Assembly: GCA_029781135.1 (NCBI GenBank)
Contig: JAKOXH010000062.1
Span: 1-64,000 of the forward strand
Origin: Planctomycetota bacterium
GTDB lineage: Bacteria > Planctomycetota > Planctomycetia > Pirellulales > Lacipirellulaceae
Reading direction: 5' to 3'
DNA: 64,000 bases
In this document: piece after piece, positions 1-7,646 of the stretch
Position numbering within the stretch: position 1 is the first letter of the stretch
Layout of the letters: each line of letters starts with the position of its first letter
Program-made: the position numbers and the translations under genes
Notes under the pieces: generated by a model
What the model saw: only the letters and a program-made list of their open reading frames with translations
Told to the model about the DNA's origin: nothing
Database searches by the model: none

Positions 1-26
1 AGTGTAACCAAACTCTGCCCGCAGCC

Positions 27-150
27 AATCCGCAACCGATTTTCAGGTTGCGGCTGCGACAACTAATGTATCGCGGCCACGGTGATCGCACTATCGCGTC
101 GGTTGAGATTCCCTATTTGGCCGCCGCAACCTGAAAATCGGTTGAGGATT
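27..150. repeat. 28-nt inverted repeat pair
   Basis: Positions 27-54 and 123-150 are reverse complements over 28 nt with a single mismatch, separated by 68 nt. The arms contain the core AACCGATTTTCAGGTTGCGG. No open reading frame of note lies between them. This could be a small palindromic element or a structured transcript; the function is unknown. Confidence 0.6.
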
Positions 151-203
151 AACGCGCCGTTGTGACCATGAGAGAGAGCAGCGCGCCGTTTGGCCACGCC
201 AAC

Positions 204-243
204 GAAAAACCCTCGGCCGGCGGTTGGGGGCGCTGGCCGAGGG
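204..243 (-). terminator. Rho-independent terminator after the BBP7-like gene
   Basis: A 9-bp GC stem (210-218 with 235-243, CCCTCGGCC/GGCCGAGGG) is followed on the minus strand by a run of five T. It lies about 130 nt past the stop of the minus-strand barrel gene and fits as its terminator. Confidence 0.6.
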
Positions 244-369
244 GTGGTGTTGAATTCCTGGCTCGGCGCGAGCGCCGCAGCGAATGGAATTCACAGTAAT
301 CACAATGTAACTTTCATAAACTCCTTAAACTGTCTGGCTAATAGCTAACAGCTAATCGCTAACAGCTTC

Positions 370-2148
370 CTAGTACCGGCACTCGGCGCCGACCTCGACG
401 CCGTGCACGAACAATGAATCGTTGGCATTGATACAGGTAACAACTCGTGGATCGACGTATTGACTCGCGAACTGGCCTTGCGAGGTCGCAATGCCCGTCG
501 CGGCGACGACGCGGTAGGCGGCGACGGCACGCCAATGGCAGGTCAAGTCGTACGAGCCGCCGGCACGCAATTCGCCGAGGAACGATACGCGATCTTTGCT
601 GCAATTGAAGTCGAATGTATCCCCCGTGGTGATAAAGCGAACATCACCGCCGCCGGGCGACCACATGCGTTGCGAAACGTTGATGTGGTTGTCGAAGATG
701 CCGAACGTGCTGTTGAGGAAGAAGTTCCAACGGCAGCCGACGGCGTAATTCGTGGTCCAGCCTACTTGGGGACCAACCAGGTTGTTATCGACGTTGATGT
801 CGTAGCACAGCGCGTTGTCGAGCTGGAAGCCGTTGGGCATGTTGTGGTCCCAGCCACCGGCGCCGTCGGCGATGCCCGCTTCGGTATCGTACGAGAAGTC
901 GTCGTCGATGCGGAAGTAGCGGACACCGCACGAGCCGTACATCGAGAGGTTCGAACCGCATCCGCAGCCGGCATTGCAACCCGAATCGCAGCCGCACGCG
1001 CTATAACCGCAGCCCGGGCTGGCGATTTCGCAGGCGCCGAATCGCATCACGTTCAATTCCAGGTTCTGCGCCTTGAAATTCGAATAGACGCGTTGCGACA
1101 ACACCTTAATGTAGTCGGCGGGCGGCGTGCCGGGCATCGCATTAACCGGCATCGAGTAGCCATAGTAATTATTCACCGGGCAATAGTCGTAGGTTGCGCC
1201 CGCGCCGTCACGATCGAACTCGAGGCCCACGAACGTCTTCATGCCATACATCCGCATGTTGGGCATTTCGGAAACGGTTTGGTCGTTTGGGTTATCGTCG
1301 AGTCCCCACCACGCCACTTCCCAGGCGTACATGGTGCCGGGCGAGCAAGGCGATGGGCCACAACCAGGATAGCCGTAACCGCAGCCCGTGTTGCACGAGC
1401 TGCCGCCGACGACGAACGTGCTGCCTAAGCGAACTTCCACGCCGGAGCGGAAATCGGGCGCCACGTCCGAGGTGCAGAGCACGGTGTCGCCGGCCATGGG
1501 ATAATAGGGATCGGGCTTCGTCGTCGGATCGAACTCGACGGTCATTTGTTTGCAGCTGGGTTCATCGCGATTCATGAACAGCCAGTAGACGCCGCCGAAC
1601 CAAATGTTCTGCGGGCCGCAATCGTTGGAAAAATAGTTGCTGACTCCCGGATAGCTGCCGCACGCCGTACCGTAGCCGCTCGTGGCGTAGCCATTCGGGC
1701 CACAGTTGCAGTTGGCGGGCGCACCGGGATTAGCAGGTGCCGCGTTGGCGGCCGGCGCCGTTTGTTCAACGACGGCAGGCGTGGCCGCGTCGGCGGCGGG
1801 AGCGGCTGCTGCCGGCGGCTGAGGCGACGGTAGCGCTTCGGTGGGCGTCGCCTGAGCAACGTAGGGAGTCGTGCTGTAAGCGGCCGGGTAGCGCGCCGCG
1901 GTTTGAGGATATTGTGCCGCCTGTGGCTGGTAGGGCGTCACCGTCGCTTGGTATTGCGCGGTGGGAACTTGGGTGTAGGCGGGGAGCGTGGCCACGTATT
2001 GTGGAGCCGGCGCTGTCGCCTGGGGTGCCACGGGTTGTGGCGGGATTGGTTTGAACGGCGCGTACTGGGCCGCGGCCGGATGCACGCTGACGCCGGCAAC
2101 CAGTGCCGCGGCAGCGGTCGCTCGAATCCATACCAGATGAATCTTCAT
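370..2148 (-). CDS. BBP7-like outer-membrane beta-barrel protein
   Basis: This 592-residue protein has a clear signal peptide ending near residue 27 (AAAQ). A long Pro/Ala/Gln/Tyr-rich low-complexity stretch follows to about residue 145, then a Cys/Gly-rich region and a C-terminal half rich in aromatic and alternating residues, ending in ECRY. The block GVYWLFMNRDEP marks the start of the barrel and resembles the planctomycete BBP7 family of predicted outer-membrane barrels. Many CGCG and CNCG clusters suggest disulfides or tight packing at the surface. An AGGAG lies 9 nt before the ATG. The gene stands alone, with its own terminator downstream. The barrel call is by family resemblance; the ligand, if any, is unknown. 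Confidence 0.75.
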   Translation of the reverse strand: MKIHLVWIRATAAAALVAGVSVHPAAAQYAPFKPIPPQPVAPQATAPAPQYVATLPAYTQVPTAQYQATVTPYQPQAAQYPQTAARYPAAYSTTPYVAQATPTEALPSPQPPAAAAPAADAATPAVVEQTAPAANAAPANPGAPANCNCGPNGYATSGYGTACGSYPGVSNYFSNDCGPQNIWFGGVYWLFMNRDEPSCKQMTVEFDPTTKPDPYYPMAGDTVLCTSDVAPDFRSGVEVRLGSTFVVGGSSCNTGCGYGYPGCGPSPCSPGTMYAWEVAWWGLDDNPNDQTVSEMPNMRMYGMKTFVGLEFDRDGAGATYDYCPVNNYYGYSMPVNAMPGTPPADYIKVLSQRVYSNFKAQNLELNVMRFGACEIASPGCGYSACGCDSGCNAGCGCGSNLSMYGSCGVRYFRIDDDFSYDTEAGIADGAGGWDHNMPNGFQLDNALCYDINVDNNLVGPQVGWTTNYAVGCRWNFFLNSTFGIFDNHINVSQRMWSPGGGDVRFITTGDTFDFNCSKDRVSFLGELRAGGSYDLTCHWRAVAAYRVVAATGIATSQGQFASQYVDPRVVTCINANDSLFVHGVEVGAECRY

Positions 2149-2614
2149 CTGTCAGTTCTCCTGCCTGAAGGCGGTTCTTCGTTCGGGCAACGGCCATCCC
2201 TGGTCGTTGGCCCACGAGAATTTGGTGGGTCCGGCTGGCAAACGCCGAGTCGGGATGTGGTGGTAGGTGGGGTCGTTCCCACTCGGCGCGCGACGAACGG
2301 CGCGAAGGAAAAACGTCCCCGTCTTAGCCATCGGCCCAGCGGGGTATTCAATCGCTAGAATCCGCATAAAGCGATGGGAGAATCTGCGTGCCATCAGCGG
2401 TGCGACCGGTGCATCGGGCAGGCGTTTCGTGATCGCTTGTTCTTTCGCACGTGGCAAAGTTTGCGCGGTGCGAAGAGGCGCGTGATGCTAGCTAGAAAAT
2501 TGGCAGGCAGAGTGGGGCGATTGCTGACCGCTCGTTGAAAATAGGGGGCGGGCACGCTCGCGAGACAGCAAATTCCCGACATCTTCGTCGACGGACCGCG
2601 AGCCAGTCCGGCTG

Positions 2615-2724
2615 TGTAGAAAACATATAGCCGACCCGTTTCGGGTCGGCGAAACGATGCGGCAAATTCGATGATGGAAACGGCTTGCACGTCCGGCCCA
2701 GAGGGCCGGGCTATGTTTTCTACA
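2615..2724. repeat. Nested inverted repeat with two internal hairpins
   Basis: The 607-nt spacer between the barrel gene and the phosphoesterase gene holds no convincing gene. A 13-nt inverted repeat (2615-2627 and 2712-2724) encloses two perfect hairpins: a 9-bp stem at 2630-2650 (GCCGACCCG/CGGGTCGGC) and a 7-bp stem at 2693-2709. The 2630-2650 motif recurs in related form at 50318-50337 and 55835-55855, so it is a dispersed palindromic repeat. It may also act as a terminator for the flanking minus-strand transcription. Confidence 0.55.
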
Positions 2725-2755
2725 GAGCCAGCCAGTCCCCTTTTTCAACACGCTG

Positions 2756-3763
2756 CTAAGCGACTTTAGCGGCTGCGAGGACTTTTTCGCTGCCATCCTT
2801 GCTACGTTGGAAGTGGTGCAAGCAGTCGCCCTCGGCCGTGATGAACTGCAGGTGCAGTTCTTCAGGCGCGACGTGAATATGGGCGAAGCCCCAGTGCTGA
2901 TTCTCGATGAAGCCGCGGTTCGTGGGCTTCAAATCGTACAGCGACGCCCCGCCGGCGCCGGAGACGATGAAGCTGGTCGGGTAGCCTTCGACGCGGAGGT
3001 GTTGCATCGTGTGGTCGTGGCCGGCGAAGTACAGGGCCACGTTGTGCTGCTTGAGCAGGTCGCCCCACTCGCGGATGAGAGCCTGGTTGTCGCCGCGTTT
3101 ATCGCAATCGCTGAAGAGTGGGAAGTGGCTGGCGAAGAATAGCCACGGGGCGGCGGTGGGCTTCTTGAGTTCGGTTTGCAGCCAATGGCGTTGTTCGATC
3201 TTCTCTTGCGGCGTGAGGAAGCCTTCCTGGAAATCGCCGTCGAGGATGATGATCTTCACGAGCGGCTGTGCGGGGTTCGGCAGTTCAACCGAATACCACT
3301 TGGCCGGCATCTTCCAGCGCGAGGTGGGGTTGTTCTTCGCGTAGTCGAGTTCCATCTTCAGCTTGCCGTGCTGCAGGTCGTACTTGCCTTCGCCGTAATC
3401 GTGGTTGCCGGTGACCATGTAGAAGGGGCAATTGAGGTATTCGGGCGAGTACAGTTTTTCGAAGTGCTTGTCGAAGCGGTCGGGCGTGAGTGCGCCATAG
3501 AAGTTGTCGCCGAGGGCGAGGACGGCCGCGAGCGGTGACCCGAGCGACTTAGCAAACTTGGCCATGGAGTTGGCGACGGCCGTTTGCTGTTTATCGCCTT
3601 TGGTGCCGAAGTCACCGAAGGCGAGTAGGTCGACGCCGGGGGCCTTGAATTTGGAGGTGGGCTGGCCGGCGCGGAGGAGGCCTGGTCGGCCGGCGAGGGC
3701 GGCGGCGCTGAAGACGACGGTCCGGCGGAGGGCTTCGCGGCGGGTGATGGGGGCGTGGAGCAT
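2756..3763 (-). CDS. Tat-exported metallophosphoesterase (acid phosphatase-like)
   Basis: A 335-residue calcineurin-like phosphoesterase. The metal-binding motifs appear in the expected order: GDFG near residue 49, GDNFYG near 84, GNHDYG near 118, a SHFPLF block and GHDHTMQH near 245. This set is typical of the purple-acid-phosphatase/TRAP-like branch. The N-terminus carries a twin-arginine pattern (TRREALRR) followed by a hydrophobic Ala-rich segment, so export in folded form with metals bound is likely. It would hydrolyse phosphomonoesters outside the cytoplasm; the substrate cannot be told from sequence. No ribosome-binding site is visible before the ATG. The gene stands alone. Confidence 0.85.
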   Translation of the reverse strand: MLHAPITRREALRRTVVFSAAALAGRPGLLRAGQPTSKFKAPGVDLLAFGDFGTKGDKQQTAVANSMAKFAKSLGSPLAAVLALGDNFYGALTPDRFDKHFEKLYSPEYLNCPFYMVTGNHDYGEGKYDLQHGKLKMELDYAKNNPTSRWKMPAKWYSVELPNPAQPLVKIIILDGDFQEGFLTPQEKIEQRHWLQTELKKPTAAPWLFFASHFPLFSDCDKRGDNQALIREWGDLLKQHNVALYFAGHDHTMQHLRVEGYPTSFIVSGAGGASLYDLKPTNRGFIENQHWGFAHIHVAPEELHLQFITAEGDCLHHFQRSKDGSEKVLAAAKVA

Positions 3764-4110
3764 GTGTGGAAGGAGGAAGGGAGAGTGTGGAAAGGGTAAA
3801 GAGTTTGGGGTGAGGTGTTGATTATAGCTAGTGGAGTGGGGAGGCGCGAGGGGCGAGGCGCGAGTTTTCGATGTGGTTTTGCGCGGGGGATATGGGTGGC
3901 GCCGCGCACAATGGTGTGACGGGCGGTGTTCTTGAGTCCTGCAACGAGCAGATTTTGTGGGGATGTTCGTGTGTTATTGCAGAGGGAGAGCGAGACAAAC
4001 GTTGTCCCCAGGGAATGGGGGAGGCGGGGCTGCACGGCGCGGTGGATAATGCAGGGTGGCGGAGCTGTGAACTATTGTTGAGGATTGTCGTGACAAGGGA
4101 CGAACGGTGC

Positions 4111-4155
4111 GCGCTCCGCCGACCACTGCGTGGTGCCCGCTCGCGGCTAAACGGC
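4111..4155 (+). repeat. 45-nt leader repeat, copy 1
   Basis: This stretch matches 6636-6680 at 40 of 45 positions, and a shorter derivative lies near 12663-12695. Both full copies sit 40-53 nt before the start codon of a plus-strand gene. The rest of the 3764-4194 spacer holds GC-rich repeat text (3838-3866) and no gene that I can support. Confidence 0.5.
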
Positions 4156-4194
4156 TGAGTATTGTCAATGCAATCCTCTTTAGGAAATCGAACC

Positions 4195-5616
4195 ATGACA
4201 TTGCAAATAAGTCGTCGTGTGAAATGCATCTGTCGTTGGGTGGTGGTCATCGTTATTTTTTGTCGGCTGCTCTCGGCGTCGGCCGTTGGCGAGGTGATTA
4301 CGTATCCGGCACCCGCGGGCGAAAGCCTGTCGAGTGAGTATGAAGTTTGGGTCGATGGGAAACGGGTGGATGTGTACACGGCGCGGACGCTCGACGCGCC
4401 GTTCGCGGGCAAGGAGTGGGATTATGGCGGGCCGTATGCGTTTGCCAGTTTCGATATGACGGGCGATGTCACGGTGAAGATCGTGGCGAATCGTGCGTTG
4501 CGTGAGGTGGCGGTGTTGCCGGCGTCGGCGGGCGTCGTGCCGAAGATCGAGGGCGAGCGGACGATGTTGTTTCACCTAGACCGGCCACGAAAATTGAGCA
4601 TCGAACCAGATGGGCGGAAGGGGCCGCTGCTGTTGTTTGCCAATCCGCCCGAGGCGAATGTGCCGCAGGCCGATGCGAAGGACGTGGTGTATTTTGGGCC
4701 GGGGGTGCATAAGCCGGGGAAGATCGAACTGCACGGTGGCCAGACACTTTACTTGGCCGGCGGGGCGGTGGTGAAAGGCGGGGTCGTGGCCCAGGGCGAT
4801 CGCATTACGATTCGTGGCCGCGGGATTCTCGATGGCTCGGATTGGAACTGGCGCGAAGGGCCGACGAATACGACGATCGATATTCATGGCGCCAACATCG
4901 AAGTGGAAGGGATTACGATTCGCGGTGCGTCGCACTGGACGATTGTGCCGCAACATAGCCGCAACGTGACCGTTCGCAATGTGAAGATTTGCAACGGCCG
5001 CGTGCAGAATGATGACGGCATCAACCCGTGCAACTCGCAGGATGTGCTCATTACGGATTGTTTCATCCGCAGCGATGACGATTGCGTGGCGATGAAGGGG
5101 CTAACTCTTGGTGGCGGCAACGACAATGTGGAGCGGATCACGGTCGAGAATTGCGTACTGTGGTGTGACCGGGCGCGGATCTTTTTGTTGGGCCACGAGT
5201 GCCGGGCCCCGTTCATGCGCGAGATAACGCTGCGGAACCTCGACATCATTCACTTCACCATGACGCCGTTCTTGCTCGAGCCCGGTGAGGAAATGCGGCT
5301 TGAGCACGTGAGCGTGCAGGATGTGCGAATTCGTGGCGAGGGACAAAGTGAATTGCTGCGGCTGCGGCCGGTCGTGAATCAGTACATGCTGACGAAGACG
5401 CCGGGGTTCGTTGCGAACATTCGCTTTGAGGATGTGCGAGTGACGGGGCAGCCGGGGAAGTACTTGGTGCAGTTGGCGGGTGCCGATGCGACGCATGGGG
5501 TGAAGAAAGTCGATTTCAAGAACGTGACGATTTTGGGCGAGCCGCTGACGAAGCAATCGAAGAACATTCAGGTGGGCGAGCACGTCGAGGGGGTGACGTT
5601 CGAGGCGGGGCGGTAG
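4195..5616 (+). CDS. Exported GH28-like polygalacturonase / beta-helix glycosidase
   Basis: The protein begins with basic residues and a hydrophobic stretch (VVVIVIFCRLLSASAVG), a plausible signal peptide. After an N-terminal beta-sandwich-like part of about 150 residues come stacked beta-helix turns. The GH28 hallmark acids are visible: NDDGIN near residue 273 and SDDDC near 295, with a GHEC motif following where GH28 enzymes have their catalytic-site histidine. It would cleave pectic or related uronic-acid polymers. The ATG at 4195 is chosen because AGGAA lies 8 nt upstream; in-frame ATGs at 4162 and 4168 lack such a site. The exact substrate is open, since planctomycete GH28 proteins are diverse. 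Confidence 0.75.
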   Translation: MTLQISRRVKCICRWVVVIVIFCRLLSASAVGEVITYPAPAGESLSSEYEVWVDGKRVDVYTARTLDAPFAGKEWDYGGPYAFASFDMTGDVTVKIVANRALREVAVLPASAGVVPKIEGERTMLFHLDRPRKLSIEPDGRKGPLLLFANPPEANVPQADAKDVVYFGPGVHKPGKIELHGGQTLYLAGGAVVKGGVVAQGDRITIRGRGILDGSDWNWREGPTNTTIDIHGANIEVEGITIRGASHWTIVPQHSRNVTVRNVKICNGRVQNDDGINPCNSQDVLITDCFIRSDDDCVAMKGLTLGGGNDNVERITVENCVLWCDRARIFLLGHECRAPFMREITLRNLDIIHFTMTPFLLEPGEEMRLEHVSVQDVRIRGEGQSELLRLRPVVNQYMLTKTPGFVANIRFEDVRVTGQPGKYLVQLAGADATHGVKKVDFKNVTILGEPLTKQSKNIQVGEHVEGVTFEAGR

Positions 5617-5740
5617 GGGTGAGATTTGGCAAGGGGCGGGAGAGTCAATAGTCGAGAGACAAGAGTCAAGAGCCGGAGGAACCCTCCCCTGGCCACTCCC
5701 TAAAAGCAAGGGGGACTTGTTGTTAGCCTTGTCCAAAGGC

Positions 5741-5776
5741 GCCCTCACCCCAACCCTCTCCCAGAGGGAGAGGGAG
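5741..5776. repeat. Dispersed palindromic repeat (CCCTCACCCC...GAGGGAGAGGG)
   Basis: One copy of a repeat also found at 6480-6515 and 34400-34440, with partial relatives at 25685-25722 and 27479-27511. Here it overlaps the 3' end of the TetR gene. The spacer 5617-5740 before it holds a second repeat type (GAGTCAAGAG text at 5641-5678) and no gene. Confidence 0.7.
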
Positions 5777-6374
5777 AAGTGGTTTTGATGTGAACAGCGA
5801 TGGCGAGGTCGGCGATTCGGCGGGCGATGTCGATGGTTTGTTTGTTGCCGGTAACGTGGCGGGTGATGTACGTGCCTTCCATGATGAGGCAGAGTTCTTT
5901 GGCCAAGGCGCGGGGGTCGTCGGCGCCGGCTTCCTCGGCGAGCGTGTGGAGGATATCTTCGATCGCGCGTTTGTTGGCGGCGGCGGCGAGGTGGGCCGGT
6001 TCGTGGGGCAGTGGGAATTCCATCGCGGCGTTGACGAAGATACAGCCCTGAAAATCGTCGGACGCGATGATGAAATCGACGACGTCGAGCACGGCGCGGA
6101 GGCGGCCGAGGGCGGTGGGGCCGCCGCGGTCTTTGATCATGGTGTGAAACGTATCTTGGGCCCAGGCGTTCTGCATTTCGAGCACGGCCAGCAGGAGGTC
6201 TTCCTTGCTTTCGAAATGTTTGTAGAAGGCCGTCTTGCTGATGCCAACGTCGGCGAGCACCTGATCGATGCCGACGCTGCGGAAGCCATCGCGATAGAAG
6301 CGGCGCAGGCCGGCTTCGATGAGCCGTTGACGTGTGGGAACTTTCGATGGGGCGAGCGCGGGGAGTTCAGACAT
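5745..6374 (-). CDS. TetR-family transcriptional regulator
   Basis: The N-terminal helix-turn-helix is textbook TetR: a run with FYRDGF, then GIDQVLADVGISKTAFY and KHFESKEDLL at residues 15-60. The C-terminal ligand domain is of the TetR_C type seen in YxaF/LmrA-like repressors. ATG at 6374 or GTG at 6386 could be the start. It is divergent from the methyltransferase gene at 6733 with a 358-nt spacer, so that gene is its most likely target. The last dozen residues (SPSPSGRGLG) are encoded by a dispersed intergenic repeat, so the original stop has probably been lost and replaced. Confidence 0.88.
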   Translation of the reverse strand: MSELPALAPSKVPTRQRLIEAGLRRFYRDGFRSVGIDQVLADVGISKTAFYKHFESKEDLLLAVLEMQNAWAQDTFHTMIKDRGGPTALGRLRAVLDVVDFIIASDDFQGCIFVNAAMEFPLPHEPAHLAAAANKRAIEDILHTLAEEAGADDPRALAKELCLIMEGTYITRHVTGNKQTIDIARRIADLAIAVHIKTTSPSPSGRGLG

Positions 6375-6479
6375 CGTACTACTCACGGGATGGGCAGAGC
6401 GTAACAGTTGGCCAAGGCGGCGTAGAAGAGGGCGGAACTATCGGCGAATGGTGGCCATCAACAAAACTGTTGCCAGGGC

Positions 6480-6515
6480 ACCCTCACCCCGGCCCTCTGC
6501 CACAGGGAGCGGGAG
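6480..6515. repeat. Dispersed palindromic repeat, second copy
   Basis: A diverged copy of the 5741-5776 element, lying in the spacer between the divergent TetR and methyltransferase genes. Confidence 0.6.
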
Positions 6516-6635
6516 TCTATCGGGTGTACCGCAAGTCAACCGTGAAGTGTACCAGAAGTCAACTTGGTGCTAGGGAAAATCGAGCGATAATCCCTGAGTT
6601 GATTGTGACTGGTGATTGCCGGTGCCAGCATATTC

Positions 6636-6680
6636 GCGCTCCGCCAACCACTGCATGGCGCCCGGTCGCGGCAAAACGGC
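6636..6680 (+). repeat. 45-nt leader repeat, copy 2
   Basis: It matches 4111-4155 with five substitutions and sits 53 nt before the methyltransferase start codon. The position relative to the gene start is much the same in both copies. Confidence 0.5.
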
Positions 6681-6732
6681 AGATCGTCAGTGAGGTAATA
6701 ATGTTTTCCCGGGAATCTTAGGAGTGTTTTCG

Positions 6733-7413
6733 ATGAAACGCATGCTTTGCCTTGCCTACGGCATTGGGTCGTACCTACTGTTTTTAGCGATCTTCGCTTA
6801 TATGGCCGGGTTTGTGGGTAACTTCTTGGTGCCGAAGTCGATCGACTCGACACCGACGGGAGCGGTGAGCGAAGCGGTCGCGATCGATCTGCTGCTACTC
6901 GGACTTTTTGCCGCACAACACTCGATCATGGCTCGGCCGGCGTTCAAACGGGTTTGGACGCGGGTCGTGCCGCAAGCGATCGAACGCAGTACGTACGTGT
7001 TCCTCAGTTGTGTGGTGACGGCGGTGCTGATGTGGCAATGGCGGTCGATCGACCTGGTCGTGTGGGAGGTGCAAGAGCCGGTGCTGCGGACGGCGGCATG
7101 GGCGTTGTTCGGCGTGGGTTGGTTGCTTGTGCCCGGCGTAACGCTGCTGATCGATCACTTCGATTTGTTTGGGTTGCGGCAAGTGTGGCTGCACTTTGTC
7201 GGCCAAGAATATTCGTCACCGCGGTTCCAGGCGGCGCTGTTCTATCGGCATGTGCGGCATCCATTGTATATCGGCTGGGCGATTGCATTTTGGGCGACGC
7301 CAACGATGACGGTGGAGCATTTGCTGTTTGCCGGCGTACTCACGGTTTACATGGCGGCAGCGGCCGTGGTCGAGGAGCGCGACTTGGTAGCCCATTTTGG
7401 CCATCCGTACTAA
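6733..7413 (+). CDS. mddA: MddA/NnrU-like membrane methyltransferase, cut short by an in-frame TAA
   Basis: A polytopic membrane protein of 226 residues with about five hydrophobic segments. The FYRHVRHPLYIGW block and VEERDLVAHFG near the end are the marks of isoprenylcysteine-methyltransferase-like enzymes, and the whole protein looks most like methanethiol S-methyltransferase MddA, which makes dimethyl sulfide. AGGAG lies 8 nt before the ATG at 6733. The frame stops at 7411-7413 inside the conserved C-terminal block: the next codons continue in the same frame with DYRRRVPMF, as the family normally does. The protein is therefore a truncated product, a young pseudogene, or the result of a sequencing error. 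The divergent TetR gene is a likely regulator. Confidence 0.72.
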   Translation: MKRMLCLAYGIGSYLLFLAIFAYMAGFVGNFLVPKSIDSTPTGAVSEAVAIDLLLLGLFAAQHSIMARPAFKRVWTRVVPQAIERSTYVFLSCVVTAVLMWQWRSIDLVVWEVQEPVLRTAAWALFGVGWLLVPGVTLLIDHFDLFGLRQVWLHFVGQEYSSPRFQAALFYRHVRHPLYIGWAIAFWATPTMTVEHLLFAGVLTVYMAAAAVVEERDLVAHFGHPY

Positions 7414-7524
7414 GACTATCGGCGGCGCGTGCCGATGTTCGTACCGCAGCTCAAGCCGTTCACCCTGAACACGATTCACAAGGGCGAAACGGCCGAGGCC
7501 AGTTCGGCTGTGGGCGGTGCGTAA
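7414..7524 (+). other. Detached in-frame C-terminus of the methyltransferase
   Basis: The 36 codons after the TAA keep the reading frame and encode the expected family tail, with DYRRRVPMF and LKPF, up to a second TAA at 7522-7524. A single base change in the codon at 7411 would restore a 263-residue protein. Confidence 0.65.
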
Positions 7525-7646
7525 GGCGGGTGAGCCGGTGGACGATTGGCCGTCATCGGGCTGAACCCGGGGTAACGCTGGTGGAAGCGAGTGGATGAAC
7601 GCGTGCCGACTGGGTACAGTGAGTGCGAACTAGGAGTACTTCAATT

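Noticed and set aside
460..1428. Long plus-strand open frame opposite the BBP7-like gene
   Set aside because: Its product is a Val/Ala/Arg-rich shadow of the minus-strand gene, with no motif; the minus-strand product has a signal peptide and a ribosome-binding site.
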